Below, piece after piece: positions 26,599 to 35,791 of a stretch of 64,000 nucleotides of DNA. Both the position numbers and the translations under genes were made by a program. The notes below the pieces were generated by a model. The model saw only the letters and a list, made by a program, of their open reading frames with translations. It was not told the origin of the DNA and searched no databases. Within the stretch, counting starts at the first letter, position 1. The number at the start of each line of letters is the position of its first letter. Source of the stretch: Paraburkholderia elongata (GTDB lineage: Bacteria; Pseudomonadota; Gammaproteobacteria; Burkholderiales; Burkholderiaceae); contig NZ_WOEZ01000119.1 of NCBI RefSeq assembly GCF_013177735.1, positions 1 through 64,000 on the forward strand, written 5' to 3'.

Positions 26599-29500
26599 CT
26601 ACCAGACCCAGCGCACGCCCGCATCGCCTGTCACCGTTCTCTGGTGCGCGCCACCCAGGTTCGTCACCCAGCCGAGCGTCGCAAACACGCTGCCCGACGC
26701 GCTGAATTTGCCGACCACGCCCGCGCCGAGTTGCGCCGCCGTTTGCCCGACGGTGCCCGGCATCACGGTCCCGCCGCCGAAGGTGACTTTGTCGTCGGAG
26801 CCGAACTCGCGTAAGAAGCTGACGCGCAAATAAGGCCGCCAGGCGATCGTAAAGGCATCGAACTGACCTTGCAGGCGCGCGCCGATTCGTCCGACGAAAG
26901 TATTGCCGCTGTTGAAGCTGACACTCGACACGCCATCGTTGAAATCGGACAGCGTGAGGTGCTGCCACACGAGTTGCGCTTGCGGTTCGAGCGTGAGCCC
27001 CGCGCCGAGCGGAATCGGCAGGCCGCCTTCGAGCGAACCGGTCACCGCGTTGCCGTGCGTCGTCGTGGCGATGCCGTCGCGCGAGACCGGATCGACGGTC
27101 AACGAACTCCCCATCAACACGGCGTCCGTATACCAGCCGCCCGGACCGATATGCGTCCAGTAGCCGCCGAGGCTGTATGCATTGATCGCCAGGTGGCCCA
27201 CGGCGAGATTGGGCATGCCGAGCGCGAAGCCGTTGACGTCGCCCGTGGCCCGCGCGAAACCGACCAACAAGCCGTAGTGATTGCGCTGGCCGCTCGCGCT
27301 GCGATCCGCGTAAAGATCCTGCCCGGCCTGGATGCCATACACGGAACCGTCGAATTGCGGACTTGCCGTGCCGTCCTGGCTCAGCACGCTATGGCCGCCC
27401 CACACGCGGCCCCATGCGGCAGGCAGTTTGCCGCTTTCGTTCAACAAGGCCTGATCGCCTTGCCGGTCATGAAACGTATCGATCTGCATGAGGCCGAGTT
27501 CACGCGCGACGCCAGGCGCCGCGGCGTAGACCGGCACTTCGACGCGATACAGCGGCGTGGCGGCTGAGCCTGCGGGCGGCGCGGGAGGCAAAGGCGGCGT
27601 GCCCGCGGCCGCAATCGGTACGCCGGGCGCTACAACGGGCGGCGCGCCAGGTGTGCCAGGCGTGCTAGGCGCGCCCGGCGTCGTGACCGGCGGCACGCCT
27701 GATGTAGTCGCGGGCGGCAGCGGCGCAACCGTATTGCGCAGATACCAGCTGTCCGTCGTGCCGCTGCTCACACCGCCTTTGGCGAGGTAGTAGGAATATG
27801 CGCCGGCCTTTACCGGTGCGGCCAGCGTGAAAGCGCTCGAATCCGTGGTGGCGCCGTTGGTCGCTTGAACCACTTGAATGCCGTCCGCTACCGTTTGTGC
27901 GCCTTGGCCACCGACGTTCGTGACTTGCAGGTGGGTTGAGCCGGTGGCCGTTCCGCCGCTCAGCACGAGGCGATCGGACGCTGCGCCGTCACCGGCGACG
28001 ACGGTGTTGAGTCCAATGGCACCGTTCTGTCCGGTGTAGTTGCCCGTTACATTCAGCCGGTTTCCGACACCCGCAGCGGCCGGGCCGCCGATCTGCACGA
28101 GTCCGGCATTCACCAGCGAGCCGTTGATCGAGAACGCGCCGATCCCCCCGCTTGCAAACGACGGCAATGCATTCGCCACGGCGAGCGTGCCGTTGTTCGT
28201 GACTGCGCCCGTCACGCTGCCATAGCCGCCGAGCGTTGCGCCCCCGGCCACCGTGGTGGCGCCGCCGCCGGTAAGCGCGGCGTTGGCATGGACTGCGTCG
28301 CCGACCGCGAGGGTGCCCGCTGCGACCGTGGTTGGGCCGCTATAGGTGCTCACGCCTGTCATAAGCAAGCTGCCGCTGCCGGTTTTCGTGAGGGCGCCGG
28401 TCCCGCTTACTGCCTGCGTGAGCGTGGTATTGAACGATTGCGTATCGATCGTGCCGCCGCCGGCTGCCAGCGTGATCGCACGCGTGCCGGCGAGGTCGAA
28501 GCTCGTCGTCAATTGCATTGCGCCGCCGTTGAACGTGAGGCCACCCGTGTTCGCCCCGAGCGCATTGTCCGCGCCGACGGCGATCGTGCCTTGATCGATT
28601 GTCGTGCCACCTGAGTAGGTGTTGCCGCTCGCCGCAGCCGGCGCGAGTGTCAACACGCCGGCACCGGTTTTATCGACTGCGCCTGCGCCGCTGATCGATC
28701 CTGCATAAGTGCCCGCGTTGTCCTGGGCAAACCGCACGAGCCCGTTATCGGTGACGTTGGAGGGCAGGTTTTGCGCGTTAGCCTGCAAGGTCGCGCCGCT
28801 ATCGACCAGCGCTGTCGCGCTCGCGCCGAGCGTGCCGGTGAGGTTGAGCGTGCCGGTCTGCACATGCGCGAGCGAGAAGGTGCCGCTACCGGTCCAGTTC
28901 CACAATGCGCCTTGCATCTGCAAGGTCTGAAAGTTGGTAAACGCATTTGACGCCGTGCCTGAGCCTTGCAAGGTCACCGTGTTCGTTCCCGCTCCGCCGT
29001 CGGCCGTGCCGTTGATCACGGAGCCGGTTTGCAGAATCAGCGAATCGTTGCCGCTGCCCATCGTGATGGCCGTGCCGATGCCGCTTTGCACGAGGCCCGC
29101 ATTGATGACGGTGGTGTTGCCGTTGAGCGTGCGGATGCCGGAGCCGTTCTGGCTGATGATGCTGCCACCCGCGAGGTTCTGGATCGTTGCCACGAAGCTC
29201 GATCCCGCGGTGTTCGAAAACACCGCATCCGAGCCGCTGCCGCTCGCGCTGATCGTGCCGCTGTTGATCAACTGGTCGTTATTGCCTTGCAGATAAGCGC
29301 TTGGACTGGCCGCGCCCGTGGTGGACAGCGTGCCGCTGTTGTTGATGGTGCCGCTGCCGCCCAGAATCGATGCCGCGCGCGCGTTGCTGCCTGAGGTCGT
29401 CACCGTGCCGCTGTTGATCAGCGTGTTGCTCGACTGGCCGACGTTCGTTTGTCCCCACGCCGCTGTCATGCCGTAAGCGTTGGGGCCGCTGGTGGTGATC

Positions 29501-29955
29501 GAGCCGCGATTGATCAGGGTGTTGCCGCTGCCGTTGGCGGCCATGCCGTCGTTGTAGGCAGCGGTCGTGGTGATGCCCCCGCCGCTCGCGTTGGTGATCT
29601 GATTGCCGTTGCCCACGCCGAGCAGCACGGCGCCGCGCGCGGTGCCCGAACCGCCACCACCTGTCAGTGAGAAGTTGCCGCTGCTGTTGATCGTGCTAGT
29701 AGTGTCGACGCTGAAGACGACCGGGGTGGCGCTGTGTACGAAGCTGCCCGAGGCGGTGCTATCGGCATTGATCGTCACACCCGTGCTGCCGGTTTGCGCA
29801 ACGACGGCGGCGAGGCCGCTGCCCGTGCAGGTGACTGTGGTATTGCTCGGCGGTGCGGTATTGCTGCACGCGGCCATCGCGGAAGGGGTGAGTGCTTTGG
29901 AGAGCAGCACGACGCTGCCCAAGCCGATTCCAAGCGTTTTCTTCTTCTTCTTCAT
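26599..29955 (-). CDS. Type V autotransporter with PATR-repeat passenger
   Basis: 1118 aa. A KKKKK n-region signal peptide ends near AMA-ACS. The passenger is Gly/Ser/Thr/Asn-rich beta-helix with autotransporter-associated strand repeats, such as NTYSGGTTIDQGTIAVG and STYSGPTTVAAGTLAVG. A Pro-rich linker follows (roughly residues 785-840), then a 12-strand barrel domain ending DAGVRWVW. The barrel inserts in the outer membrane and displays the passenger on the surface. There is no protease or lipase motif, so an adhesin or biofilm role is the best guess. AAAAGGA before the ATG at 29955 supports the start; the upstream frame is spurious. Confidence 0.93.
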   Translation of the reverse strand: MKKKKKTLGIGLGSVVLLSKALTPSAMAACSNTAPPSNTTVTCTGSGLAAVVAQTGSTGVTINADSTASGSFVHSATPVVFSVDTTSTINSSGNFSLTGGGGSGTARGAVLLGVGNGNQITNASGGGITTTAAYNDGMAANGSGNTLINRGSITTSGPNAYGMTAAWGQTNVGQSSNTLINSGTVTTSGSNARAASILGGSGTINNSGTLSTTGAASPSAYLQGNNDQLINSGTISASGSGSDAVFSNTAGSSFVATIQNLAGGSIISQNGSGIRTLNGNTTVINAGLVQSGIGTAITMGSGNDSLILQTGSVINGTADGGAGTNTVTLQGSGTASNAFTNFQTLQMQGALWNWTGSGTFSLAHVQTGTLNLTGTLGASATALVDSGATLQANAQNLPSNVTDNGLVRFAQDNAGTYAGSISGAGAVDKTGAGVLTLAPAAASGNTYSGGTTIDQGTIAVGADNALGANTGGLTFNGGAMQLTTSFDLAGTRAITLAAGGGTIDTQSFNTTLTQAVSGTGALTKTGSGSLLMTGVSTYSGPTTVAAGTLAVGDAVHANAALTGGGATTVAGGATLGGYGSVTGAVTNNGTLAVANALPSFASGGIGAFSINGSLVNAGLVQIGGPAAAGVGNRLNVTGNYTGQNGAIGLNTVVAGDGAASDRLVLSGGTATGSTHLQVTNVGGQGAQTVADGIQVVQATNGATTDSSAFTLAAPVKAGAYSYYLAKGGVSSGTTDSWYLRNTVAPLPPATTSGVPPVTTPGAPSTPGTPGAPPVVAPGVPIAAAGTPPLPPAPPAGSAATPLYRVEVPVYAAAPGVARELGLMQIDTFHDRQGDQALLNESGKLPAAWGRVWGGHSVLSQDGTASPQFDGSVYGIQAGQDLYADRSASGQRNHYGLLVGFARATGDVNGFALGMPNLAVGHLAINAYSLGGYWTHIGPGGWYTDAVLMGSSLTVDPVSRDGIATTTHGNAVTGSLEGGLPIPLGAGLTLEPQAQLVWQHLTLSDFNDGVSSVSFNSGNTFVGRIGARLQGQFDAFTIAWRPYLRVSFLREFGSDDKVTFGGGTVMPGTVGQTAAQLGAGVVGKFSASGSVFATLGWVTNLGGAHQRTVTGDAGVRWVW

Positions 29956-30296
29956 ACGCGCGGTCCTTTTGGGAAGGGCACTACACCATACGAGCGGAAT
30001 GGTCAGACTTATACACGCCTTACTGAAAGTTTCCAAATGCCCCCGGCATAACTTACGAATATGTTGTGAATCGCCGACGCTTGCCGGAGACCCGCATGGC
30101 GCCTCGCTCGTAGAGGACCAAGGCGATTTTCCGAGCGGGAAAATTTCTGCCAAAGCTGCTGCGTTAACCGTAAGGAGTTTGAAATATTCGTTCGCCTGGT
30201 GGCTGCCCAGGACCCATGCATGGTCCTGCCGAAATTTGCCAGGTGCAGTACTCTGTTCGCCTCACCGATCCACGAATCCATGATGGAGTCTCGACG
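29956..30296. other. Divergent promoter region between autotransporter and aldo/keto reductase
   Basis: 341 bp with relatively AT-rich patches near 29990-30070 and 30160-30190, expected to contain both promoters. No clear operator, RNA or additional gene is seen. Confidence 0.4.
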
Positions 30297-31346
30297 ATGC
30301 GATACAACCAGTTAGGCCGTACCGGTGTGTTTGTTTCAGAGCTGTGCCTGGGCACGATGACCTTCGGCGGTGGCGAAGGCATTTGGAAGCAGATCGGCGA
30401 TCTGCAGCAGGGGGACGCGGAGCGGCTGGTCGGCCGGGCGCTCGACGCGGGTATCAATTTCATCGACACGGCCGACGTCTACGCAGAGGGCCTGTCCGAA
30501 CAGATCACGGGTCAGGCGCTGAAAAACCTTAAAGTGCCGCGCGACAAAGTTGTGGTCGCAACCAAAGTATTCGGCCCGACGGCAGAATTCCCGAACGCAC
30601 GCGGTGCCTCGCGCTATCACATCATCGACGGCGTCAAGGCGAGCCTGAAGCGCCTGCAACTCGATCACGTCGACCTGTATCAGATCCACGGTTTCGATCC
30701 GGCCACGCCGATCGACGAAACCGTGCGCGCGCTCGATACGCTGGTTCAGCATGGACATGTGCGCTATGTCGGCGTGTCGAACTGGGCCGCGTGGCAGATC
30801 GTGAAGGCGCTGGGCATTTCGGAACGCCTCGGCCTCGCGCGCTTTGAAACGCTACAGGCGTATTACACGCTGGCGGGCCGCGACCTCGAACGCGAACTCG
30901 TGCCGATGCTGCGCAGCGAAGGTCTTGGACTGATGGTGTGGAGTCCGCTGGCGGGCGGCTTGCTGAGCGGCAAATATGGGCGCGAACAGCAGGGCGAAGC
31001 AGGCAGCCGTCGCACGACGTTCGATTTTCCGCCGGTCAATCGCGAGCGCGCTTATGACTGCATCGACGTGATGCGCGATATCGCGGAGGCGAAGAAGGTG
31101 TCGGTGGCGCAGATCGCGCTCGCATGGCTGTTGCATCAGCGCGTGGTGACCTCGGTGATCGTCGGGGCGAAGAAAATCGAGCAACTCGACGACAATATCG
31201 CCGCCACTGGCGTCACGTTGACCGCCGACGAGCTTGCGAAGCTCGATCAGGTCAGCACGCTGCCGGCTGAGTACCCGGGCTGGATGCTGGAACGCCAGGG
31301 CGAGGGGCGCCGCAAGCAGCTTGAAGAGGCGCGTCACCCGGTATAA
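30297..31346 (+). CDS. Aldo/keto reductase
   Basis: 349 aa TIM-barrel NADP-dependent oxidoreductase. The tetrad is visible: Asp and Tyr in DTADVYAEG (about 49-57), Lys in VVVATKVFG and His in YQIHGFD. The cofactor segment near the C terminus (SVIVGAKKIEQLDDN) is also present. This is the Tas/YajO-like (AKR11/12-type) subgroup. It should reduce aldehydes or ketones in the cytoplasm; the natural substrate is unknown. The start MRYNQLGRTG is the standard family N terminus. It is convergent with the AhpD-like gene. Confidence 0.93.
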   Translation: MRYNQLGRTGVFVSELCLGTMTFGGGEGIWKQIGDLQQGDAERLVGRALDAGINFIDTADVYAEGLSEQITGQALKNLKVPRDKVVVATKVFGPTAEFPNARGASRYHIIDGVKASLKRLQLDHVDLYQIHGFDPATPIDETVRALDTLVQHGHVRYVGVSNWAAWQIVKALGISERLGLARFETLQAYYTLAGRDLERELVPMLRSEGLGLMVWSPLAGGLLSGKYGREQQGEAGSRRTTFDFPPVNRERAYDCIDVMRDIAEAKKVSVAQIALAWLLHQRVVTSVIVGAKKIEQLDDNIAATGVTLTADELAKLDQVSTLPAEYPGWMLERQGEGRRKQLEEARHPV

Positions 31347-31371
31347 CTCGTGCAGGAAGTTGCCGCGTCCT

Positions 31372-31728
31372 TCAAGCCGCGGGCTTGCTGTCCGCTTGAT
31401 ACGCGGCAACGGCGTCCATTGTGCGTGCCGAGTACACCATCGCGGCGCCGGCGTTCACGGCGACCGCTACACCGAGCGCTTCGGCGATCTCTTCACGTGT
31501 TGCGCCGTGTTTCAGCGCTTCCGCGGTGTGCACGGTGATACAGCCGTCGCATCGCACGGTCACGGCGACGGCAAGCGAAATCAGCTCGCGCGTCTTCGCG
31601 CCGAGAAGGTCGGCCTTCTGGCCTGCGCTCGACATCGCTTGATAGGCTTTCACGGTATCCGGTGACAGTTTGGCGATCTCACCGATGCGGCCGAACAGTT
31701 CCTTGCGGTAATCGATCCAGTTCAACAT
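31372..31728 (-). CDS. AhpD-like carboxymuconolactone decarboxylase-family protein
   Basis: 118 aa. It has the redox-active CxxC-x3-H of the AhpD branch (C60-D-G-C63-ITVH67), followed by ALKHGATREEIAEALGVAV. Such proteins act as disulfide-relay or peroxidase components, or carry related thiol chemistry. The start MLNWIDYRKE replaces a longer frame with no similarity. It is divergent from the AraC-family gene, which probably regulates it. Confidence 0.9.
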   Translation of the reverse strand: MLNWIDYRKELFGRIGEIAKLSPDTVKAYQAMSSAGQKADLLGAKTRELISLAVAVTVRCDGCITVHTAEALKHGATREEIAEALGVAVAVNAGAAMVYSARTMDAVAAYQADSKPAA

Positions 31729-31844
31729 GACAGTGCTCCTTTGTTTGCAGCGCGCCGGCGGGTGCCGGTGCGTGCGACAAAGTATTGCGCTGTGCCGCGA
31801 CATCCTGAATACTCGATTCGCTCAACTTTTAGCGCGATCGTCTC

Positions 31845-32882
31845 ATGGATACACTCAGCCGACTGATCGACCTGGCCCGGCCGCAAGCCAGCCTCGATTT
31901 GCGTTGCCTGCTCACGGGTGGCTTCGACATCGACCATGCGCCGATGGAGCCGGGAATTGCGCCTTTTCATCTGGTGCTAGACGGGGCGTGCGTCGTCGAG
32001 ACTGCGGGTGGCGCGCAGGTTGCGCTGCACGCGGGGGATTTCGTGCTGCTCCCCCGTGGCGCCGCGCATCGGGTGCGCGATGTCGGGCGAGCGGCTGCCA
32101 GCGCGCCGCTGACGTTGAGTCATGACGGCATGCTGCCGGTGCGCCGCAATGACGGTCGCGACGCTCTGCACAATCACGCCGTCAGCGAAGCGGCCAGCGA
32201 CGTGCGCAAAAACGTCGGCGATGGCGCCCATGCGCACAATCCCAACGGCGAGCGCAACGTCGGCGCCGATCTCGATCTTCTATGCGGCCGGTTCATCTAC
32301 GCGCCCGGGTCCTCTGCGTTGCTGCTCAACGCACTGCCCGATCCATTTCATGTGTCGCTCGGCGGCGTGCAAACGCTCGGCACGTTGCAGACGGTGATTG
32401 CGCTGATGCGCGCCGAAGCCGAGCAACGTCAGCCCGGCGCGCTCGCGATCGTCACCGCATTGAGCCACGCACTCTTCGCGATGGCCTTGCGCGTGCATGG
32501 CGAACAGAATGCATCCAGCTCAGGCGTGCTGGCGCTGCTGGCCGATGCGCGTCTCGGCGCTTCTGTACAAGGCATGCTGAGCGCTCCCGAGCGGGCGTGG
32601 ACGATCGCGGAACTAGGTGAACTGGCGGCGATGTCCCGCGCGACATATGCGCGCCACTTCAATGAGCGCGCGGGCATGACGGTGATGGACTTTCTCACGC
32701 AGATCCGCATGACAATTGCGTGCGATCTGCTGCTGCGCACGCAGCGTGGCGCAGCGGAGATCGGTGAGGCAGTGGGGTATCAATCGGAAGCTGCTTTCGG
32801 CAAGGCGTTTCAGCAGAGCGTCGGTGTGACGCCGGGACGTTACCGGCGTCAAGCGCATGAGAACGATCAGAAAGCCGGCTAG
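31845..32882 (+). CDS. AraC-family regulator with N-terminal cupin
   Basis: 345 aa. The N-terminal cupin_6-type ligand domain (about 1-190) includes HLVLDGACVVE and AGDFVLLPRGAAHRVRD. The C-terminal double HTH carries WTIAELGELAAMSRATYARHF and AEIGEAVGYQSEAAFGKAFQQSVGVTPGRYRR. This architecture commonly controls a divergently transcribed oxidoreductase or CMD gene, and here the AhpD-like gene diverges 117 bp away. Its stop overlaps the stop of the convergent FUSC gene by two bases. Confidence 0.92.
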   Translation: MDTLSRLIDLARPQASLDLRCLLTGGFDIDHAPMEPGIAPFHLVLDGACVVETAGGAQVALHAGDFVLLPRGAAHRVRDVGRAAASAPLTLSHDGMLPVRRNDGRDALHNHAVSEAASDVRKNVGDGAHAHNPNGERNVGADLDLLCGRFIYAPGSSALLLNALPDPFHVSLGGVQTLGTLQTVIALMRAEAEQRQPGALAIVTALSHALFAMALRVHGEQNASSSGVLALLADARLGASVQGMLSAPERAWTIAELGELAAMSRATYARHFNERAGMTVMDFLTQIRMTIACDLLLRTQRGAAEIGEAVGYQSEAAFGKAFQQSVGVTPGRYRRQAHENDQKAG

Positions 32883-33448
32883 GCCTTCTCGGGTCTGCCG
32901 AACCAGCGCTTCTCGATCCACGACATGATCAGGGTCACCAGCAATGCGCAGACCGTGCCGAGCGTGACTTCGCCGAGGCGCAGCAGGGCCCTGTCCCAAG
33001 GCGAACCCATGCCCGGCACCAACAGCATGATGGTCGCGGTAATGCCGCCCAGACGTGCCGCGCTGCCGACGTTCACAATCCAGCAAGTCACGATGGCCAC
33101 GGCAACCGTGGCGGCGTAAGCCGCGAGATTGCCGCCGCCGAGCGTTGCGCCGACGAGGCCGCAAATGGCCCCGACCATCGCGCCGATGAACTGATCGCGC
33201 GAGAGATTGCGGGTGTCGATATAGCTATGCTGGCTCACTGCGATCGCCGTAATCGCGGCCCAGAAGGCTTGTTCGGTATGCAGCCAACGGCCGATTACGA
33301 ACGCGAGGCTTGCGCCGGCCACCGCCTGCGCGGCCATCACGCCGCCTTCGGCCAGCCGGTCGCCCAGCGGCAGCGACTTGAGAAAAGCAAACAGCGAGTT
33401 GGCAGCGCTCGCTCGTGCTGCACGTCTTGAATTGTCGGGAGCGGTCAT
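32879..33448 (-). CDS. FUSC-family (aromatic acid exporter-like) inner-membrane protein
   Basis: 189 aa with about five or six hydrophobic segments: AGASLAFVIGRWL, FWAAITAIAVSQ, FIGAMVGAICGLVGATLG, YAATVAVAIVTCWIVN and LGTVCALLVTLIMSW. The DRLAEGGVMAAQ/FWAAITA pattern is that of FUSC/ArAE-type proteins, here a short version lacking the soluble domain. Possible role in efflux of aromatic or toxic compounds. The start MTAPDNSRRA gives a normal N terminus. Confidence 0.8.
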   Translation of the reverse strand: MTAPDNSRRAARASAANSLFAFLKSLPLGDRLAEGGVMAAQAVAGASLAFVIGRWLHTEQAFWAAITAIAVSQHSYIDTRNLSRDQFIGAMVGAICGLVGATLGGGNLAAYAATVAVAIVTCWIVNVGSAARLGGITATIMLLVPGMGSPWDRALLRLGEVTLGTVCALLVTLIMSWIEKRWFGRPEKA

Positions 33449-33661
33449 CGAATGGGGAAGAGCCTGTCGCGGCGTGAAGGACTCGTATTCTAGCGACTCC
33501 AATTTGCACTCGACCAGAACGACGGCGATGGCGTGATGTTGCATAGTGGACTGTTTAGAGCGGAAGGCATGGAACCCGATCGCGGCACGACCGCGTAGTT
33601 CGGGCGCGTGCCTACCGCCTGAGGTGAAGGCTTTCGTGTGGATCTGGACGTGGTAGGCGGC

Positions 33662-33685
33662 AAAACGGCCCGACGAATGTCGGGC
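33662..33685 (-). terminator. Probable rho-independent terminator of the tssE-side transcript
   Basis: A 7-bp perfect stem, GCCCGAC / GTCGGGC with loop GAAT (33668-33685), is followed on the minus strand by GTTTTGCC. It lies about 95 bp beyond the tssE stop. Confidence 0.5.
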
Positions 33686-33781
33686 TCGATCATTGCCGAT
33701 GCGGCCCCGTCACGCGGTCCAATCGATTTCCGGATTTTCGAGAAACCGATAGGTCCGATCGTTTCGCGTGACCTGCCCAGT

Positions 33782-34204
33782 TCAGCGTTCCGCCTGAATC
33801 CGCTGCACGCGCATACGGCCCGGCGGCTCGAAGTATGTTCCGAACCGCACCAGTCCGGCTTTCTTCAGATGACACGTCATTTCGTAGCTCACCAGGACGC
33901 CGGGGTCAGGATTGTCGATGTACTCCACGTCGATTGACCGGATGCGCGGTTCGTATACAAGCAGTGTCGCCTCCGTCTGCTGCTTGAGCGAATGTGCCGA
34001 AGCGGGTAGCGCCTTGTAGATATTCGTGAGATCCGGTAGTCCGTAATCGGGCAGGTGCTTGAGCGCGCCCGCCCGTGCGTTGAGAATGCGACGGATGTTC
34101 TGCTGGATGCTCAGTATCTCGAGTGTCCTGTCGTCGTAGGCATCTAGGGGCTCACCACCGATCTGGCCAAGCAGCTTGTCGTACAGGGAAGGGCCGACTG
34201 GCAT
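33782..34204 (-). CDS. tssE: Type VI secretion baseplate subunit TssE (gp25-like)
   Basis: 140 aa, normal length. The gp25 fold is indicated by DRTLEILSIQQNIRRILNARAGALKHLPDYGLPDL, which includes the conserved GxxxxxPDYG. TssE forms part of the T6SS baseplate wedge with TssF, TssG and TssK. It follows the clpV remnant by 11 bp on the same strand. The gene looks intact, but most of the rest of the T6SS is absent from the window and its neighbours are broken, so it is probably non-functional alone. Confidence 0.92.
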   Translation of the reverse strand: MPVGPSLYDKLLGQIGGEPLDAYDDRTLEILSIQQNIRRILNARAGALKHLPDYGLPDLTNIYKALPASAHSLKQQTEATLLVYEPRIRSIDVEYIDNPDPGVLVSYEMTCHLKKAGLVRFGTYFEPPGRMRVQRIQAER

Positions 34205-34215
34205 CGCGTTCTCCG

Positions 34216-34993
34216 TCAGGTACCGGCTGCTACCGGATCGTCAGCGGCCGTGTTGGCGAGAGACGATTTGTCGTGGCGATCGATGAAGTCAATCACGAGA
34301 CGCTCATCCCGCGACGCCCCGGAGGAAGTCCCCGTGGGGGACATCGACAGGTGAATTTCTGCCGGCAGCAAGCCTCCTGCCATCCGCGTCAGGAGTTCAC
34401 GCGACACGGCGGGGAGCTGGTTGAGGAACGCATCGACGCTGCGTGCGCCGGATTCGCGTGCGAGGCACAGCTGTGCGAGCGATCCGGTCAACGCGTCACC
34501 ACTTACAAGCGTGACGTCGTAAAGACGGTGCAGACGTTCGGCGACCTTCGCGACCTTCAATCGCACGATCGATGCGAGTGCCGTGGCGTCGAGCGGCCGG
34601 TAGACCAGCGTCTGGAAGCGGGCAAGCAGCGCGGGCTGGAAGTGCGCGACAAGCTGGGGGTGGATCGCGTCGAGCAGTGCCGCCTGCGAGATGTCGGGGT
34701 TCTCCGTCGTGGCCTCGTCGATCTGCGCGCTGCCGAGATTGGACGTCATCAGGATCACGCAGTTGCGGAAGTCGATCTCGCGGCCCTCGCCGTCGCGCAT
34801 CGTGCCGCGATCGAACACCTGATAGAACATGTCGAGCACGTCACGGTGTGCTTTCTCTACTTCATCGAGCAGCACGACGCTATAGGGCCGCTGCCGGACG
34901 GCTTCGGTGAGAATCCCACCCCGGCCGTACCCGACATAGCCGGGAGGCGAACCCTTCAGTTGCGAAACGGTATGGGCTTCCTGGTACCGCGTC
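34216..34993 (-). pseudogene. clpV: Truncated T6SS ATPase ClpV/TssH (C-terminal ~258 residues)
   Basis: The frame starts abruptly at TRYQEAHTVSQLKG and continues through GSPPGYVGYGRGGILTEAV, the AAA2 Walker B (VVLLDEVEKAH) and the arginine/sensor region to the C terminus. ClpV is about 850-950 residues. The N-terminal domain, AAA1 and the AAA2 Walker A are missing. The apparent upstream codons are antisense to tssF, so the 5' end was lost at a junction near 34985-35015. ClpV recycles the contracted TssB/C sheath; this fragment cannot. Confidence 0.9.
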
Positions 34994-35791
34994 GTGGCCG
35001 CCGGCCACCAGGGTGCCAACGTCGAAACCTACTCTGTCGACGCCATCGAATCGTTCGATCATGCCAGCGCGGAGCGCTACGAGTACGTACCTTTCGCGAC
35101 GTTCCGGCACCGCGGCGGGATGTTGCGGCATGAGGCGCCGGAGCGGTACTTCCATACCCGTGTAAGGCAGGGCGTGACAGGCCTGCGTGACACGTGGGTC
35201 ATCCTCGGCGGTCACGCGTGGGAGTCGATGGAAGATCTGCCGGCAGAAAACCTGTCGCTACGCGTGACGGGCACGAACGGCATGCTGCCGAGAAAGGGCC
35301 TGCGCGAAGCGAACATCAACGAACTGGGCGAGAGCACGCCCAACGTTTCGGCCGTGCGCAATCTGGCAGCGCCGACACTGCCGCTCTATCCGCCCACCGG
35401 CGACCGCTTCCAGTGGCGGGTGCTGTCGCACCTTGCGCCGAACTTCCTGTCGATGATGAACGCGGAAGTGTTACGCGGTGCGCTTGCGCTTTACGACTGG
35501 ACCAATGACGAGCTCAATCGCCGCCGCCTTGCGGGCATCTTGCACGTGTCGGAAGAACTGCTCGAAGAGGTGTCGGGTGGTTCGGTCGAACGGGGTGTGC
35601 TGATCGAGGTCACGCTCGACAGCCACGCATTTGCGGGAGAAGGCGACGTGATGCTGTTCGGTGAACTGCTGCACCGGTTCTTCGCGCTGTATGCGGAAAT
35701 CAACCTGTTCACAAAGCTCGCGATCGTAAGCCTGCCGTCGCAGCAACGCACTGAATGGCCGCGCAGCAAGGCGCTGCGCTCCCCGCTATGA
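34994..35791 (+). pseudogene. tssF: Truncated T6SS baseplate TssF (C-terminal ~265 residues)
   Basis: It resembles the C-terminal part of TssF: VETYSVDAIES, EYVPFATFRH, TSF-like tract NVSAVRNLAAPTLPLYPPTGDRFQWRVLSHLAPNFLSM and LLHRFFALYAEINLFTKL. Full TssF is about 600 residues, so the first half is gone. The remaining frame begins back to back with the clpV remnant. Its stop overlaps an in-frame ATG of tssG (ATGA). The GTG at 34994 is not a credible native start. Confidence 0.9.

Noticed and set aside
34123..35133. 336-codon plus-strand frame over tssE and the clpV remnant
   Set aside because: Antisense to sequence with clear ClpV Walker B and TssE motifs; not a gene.
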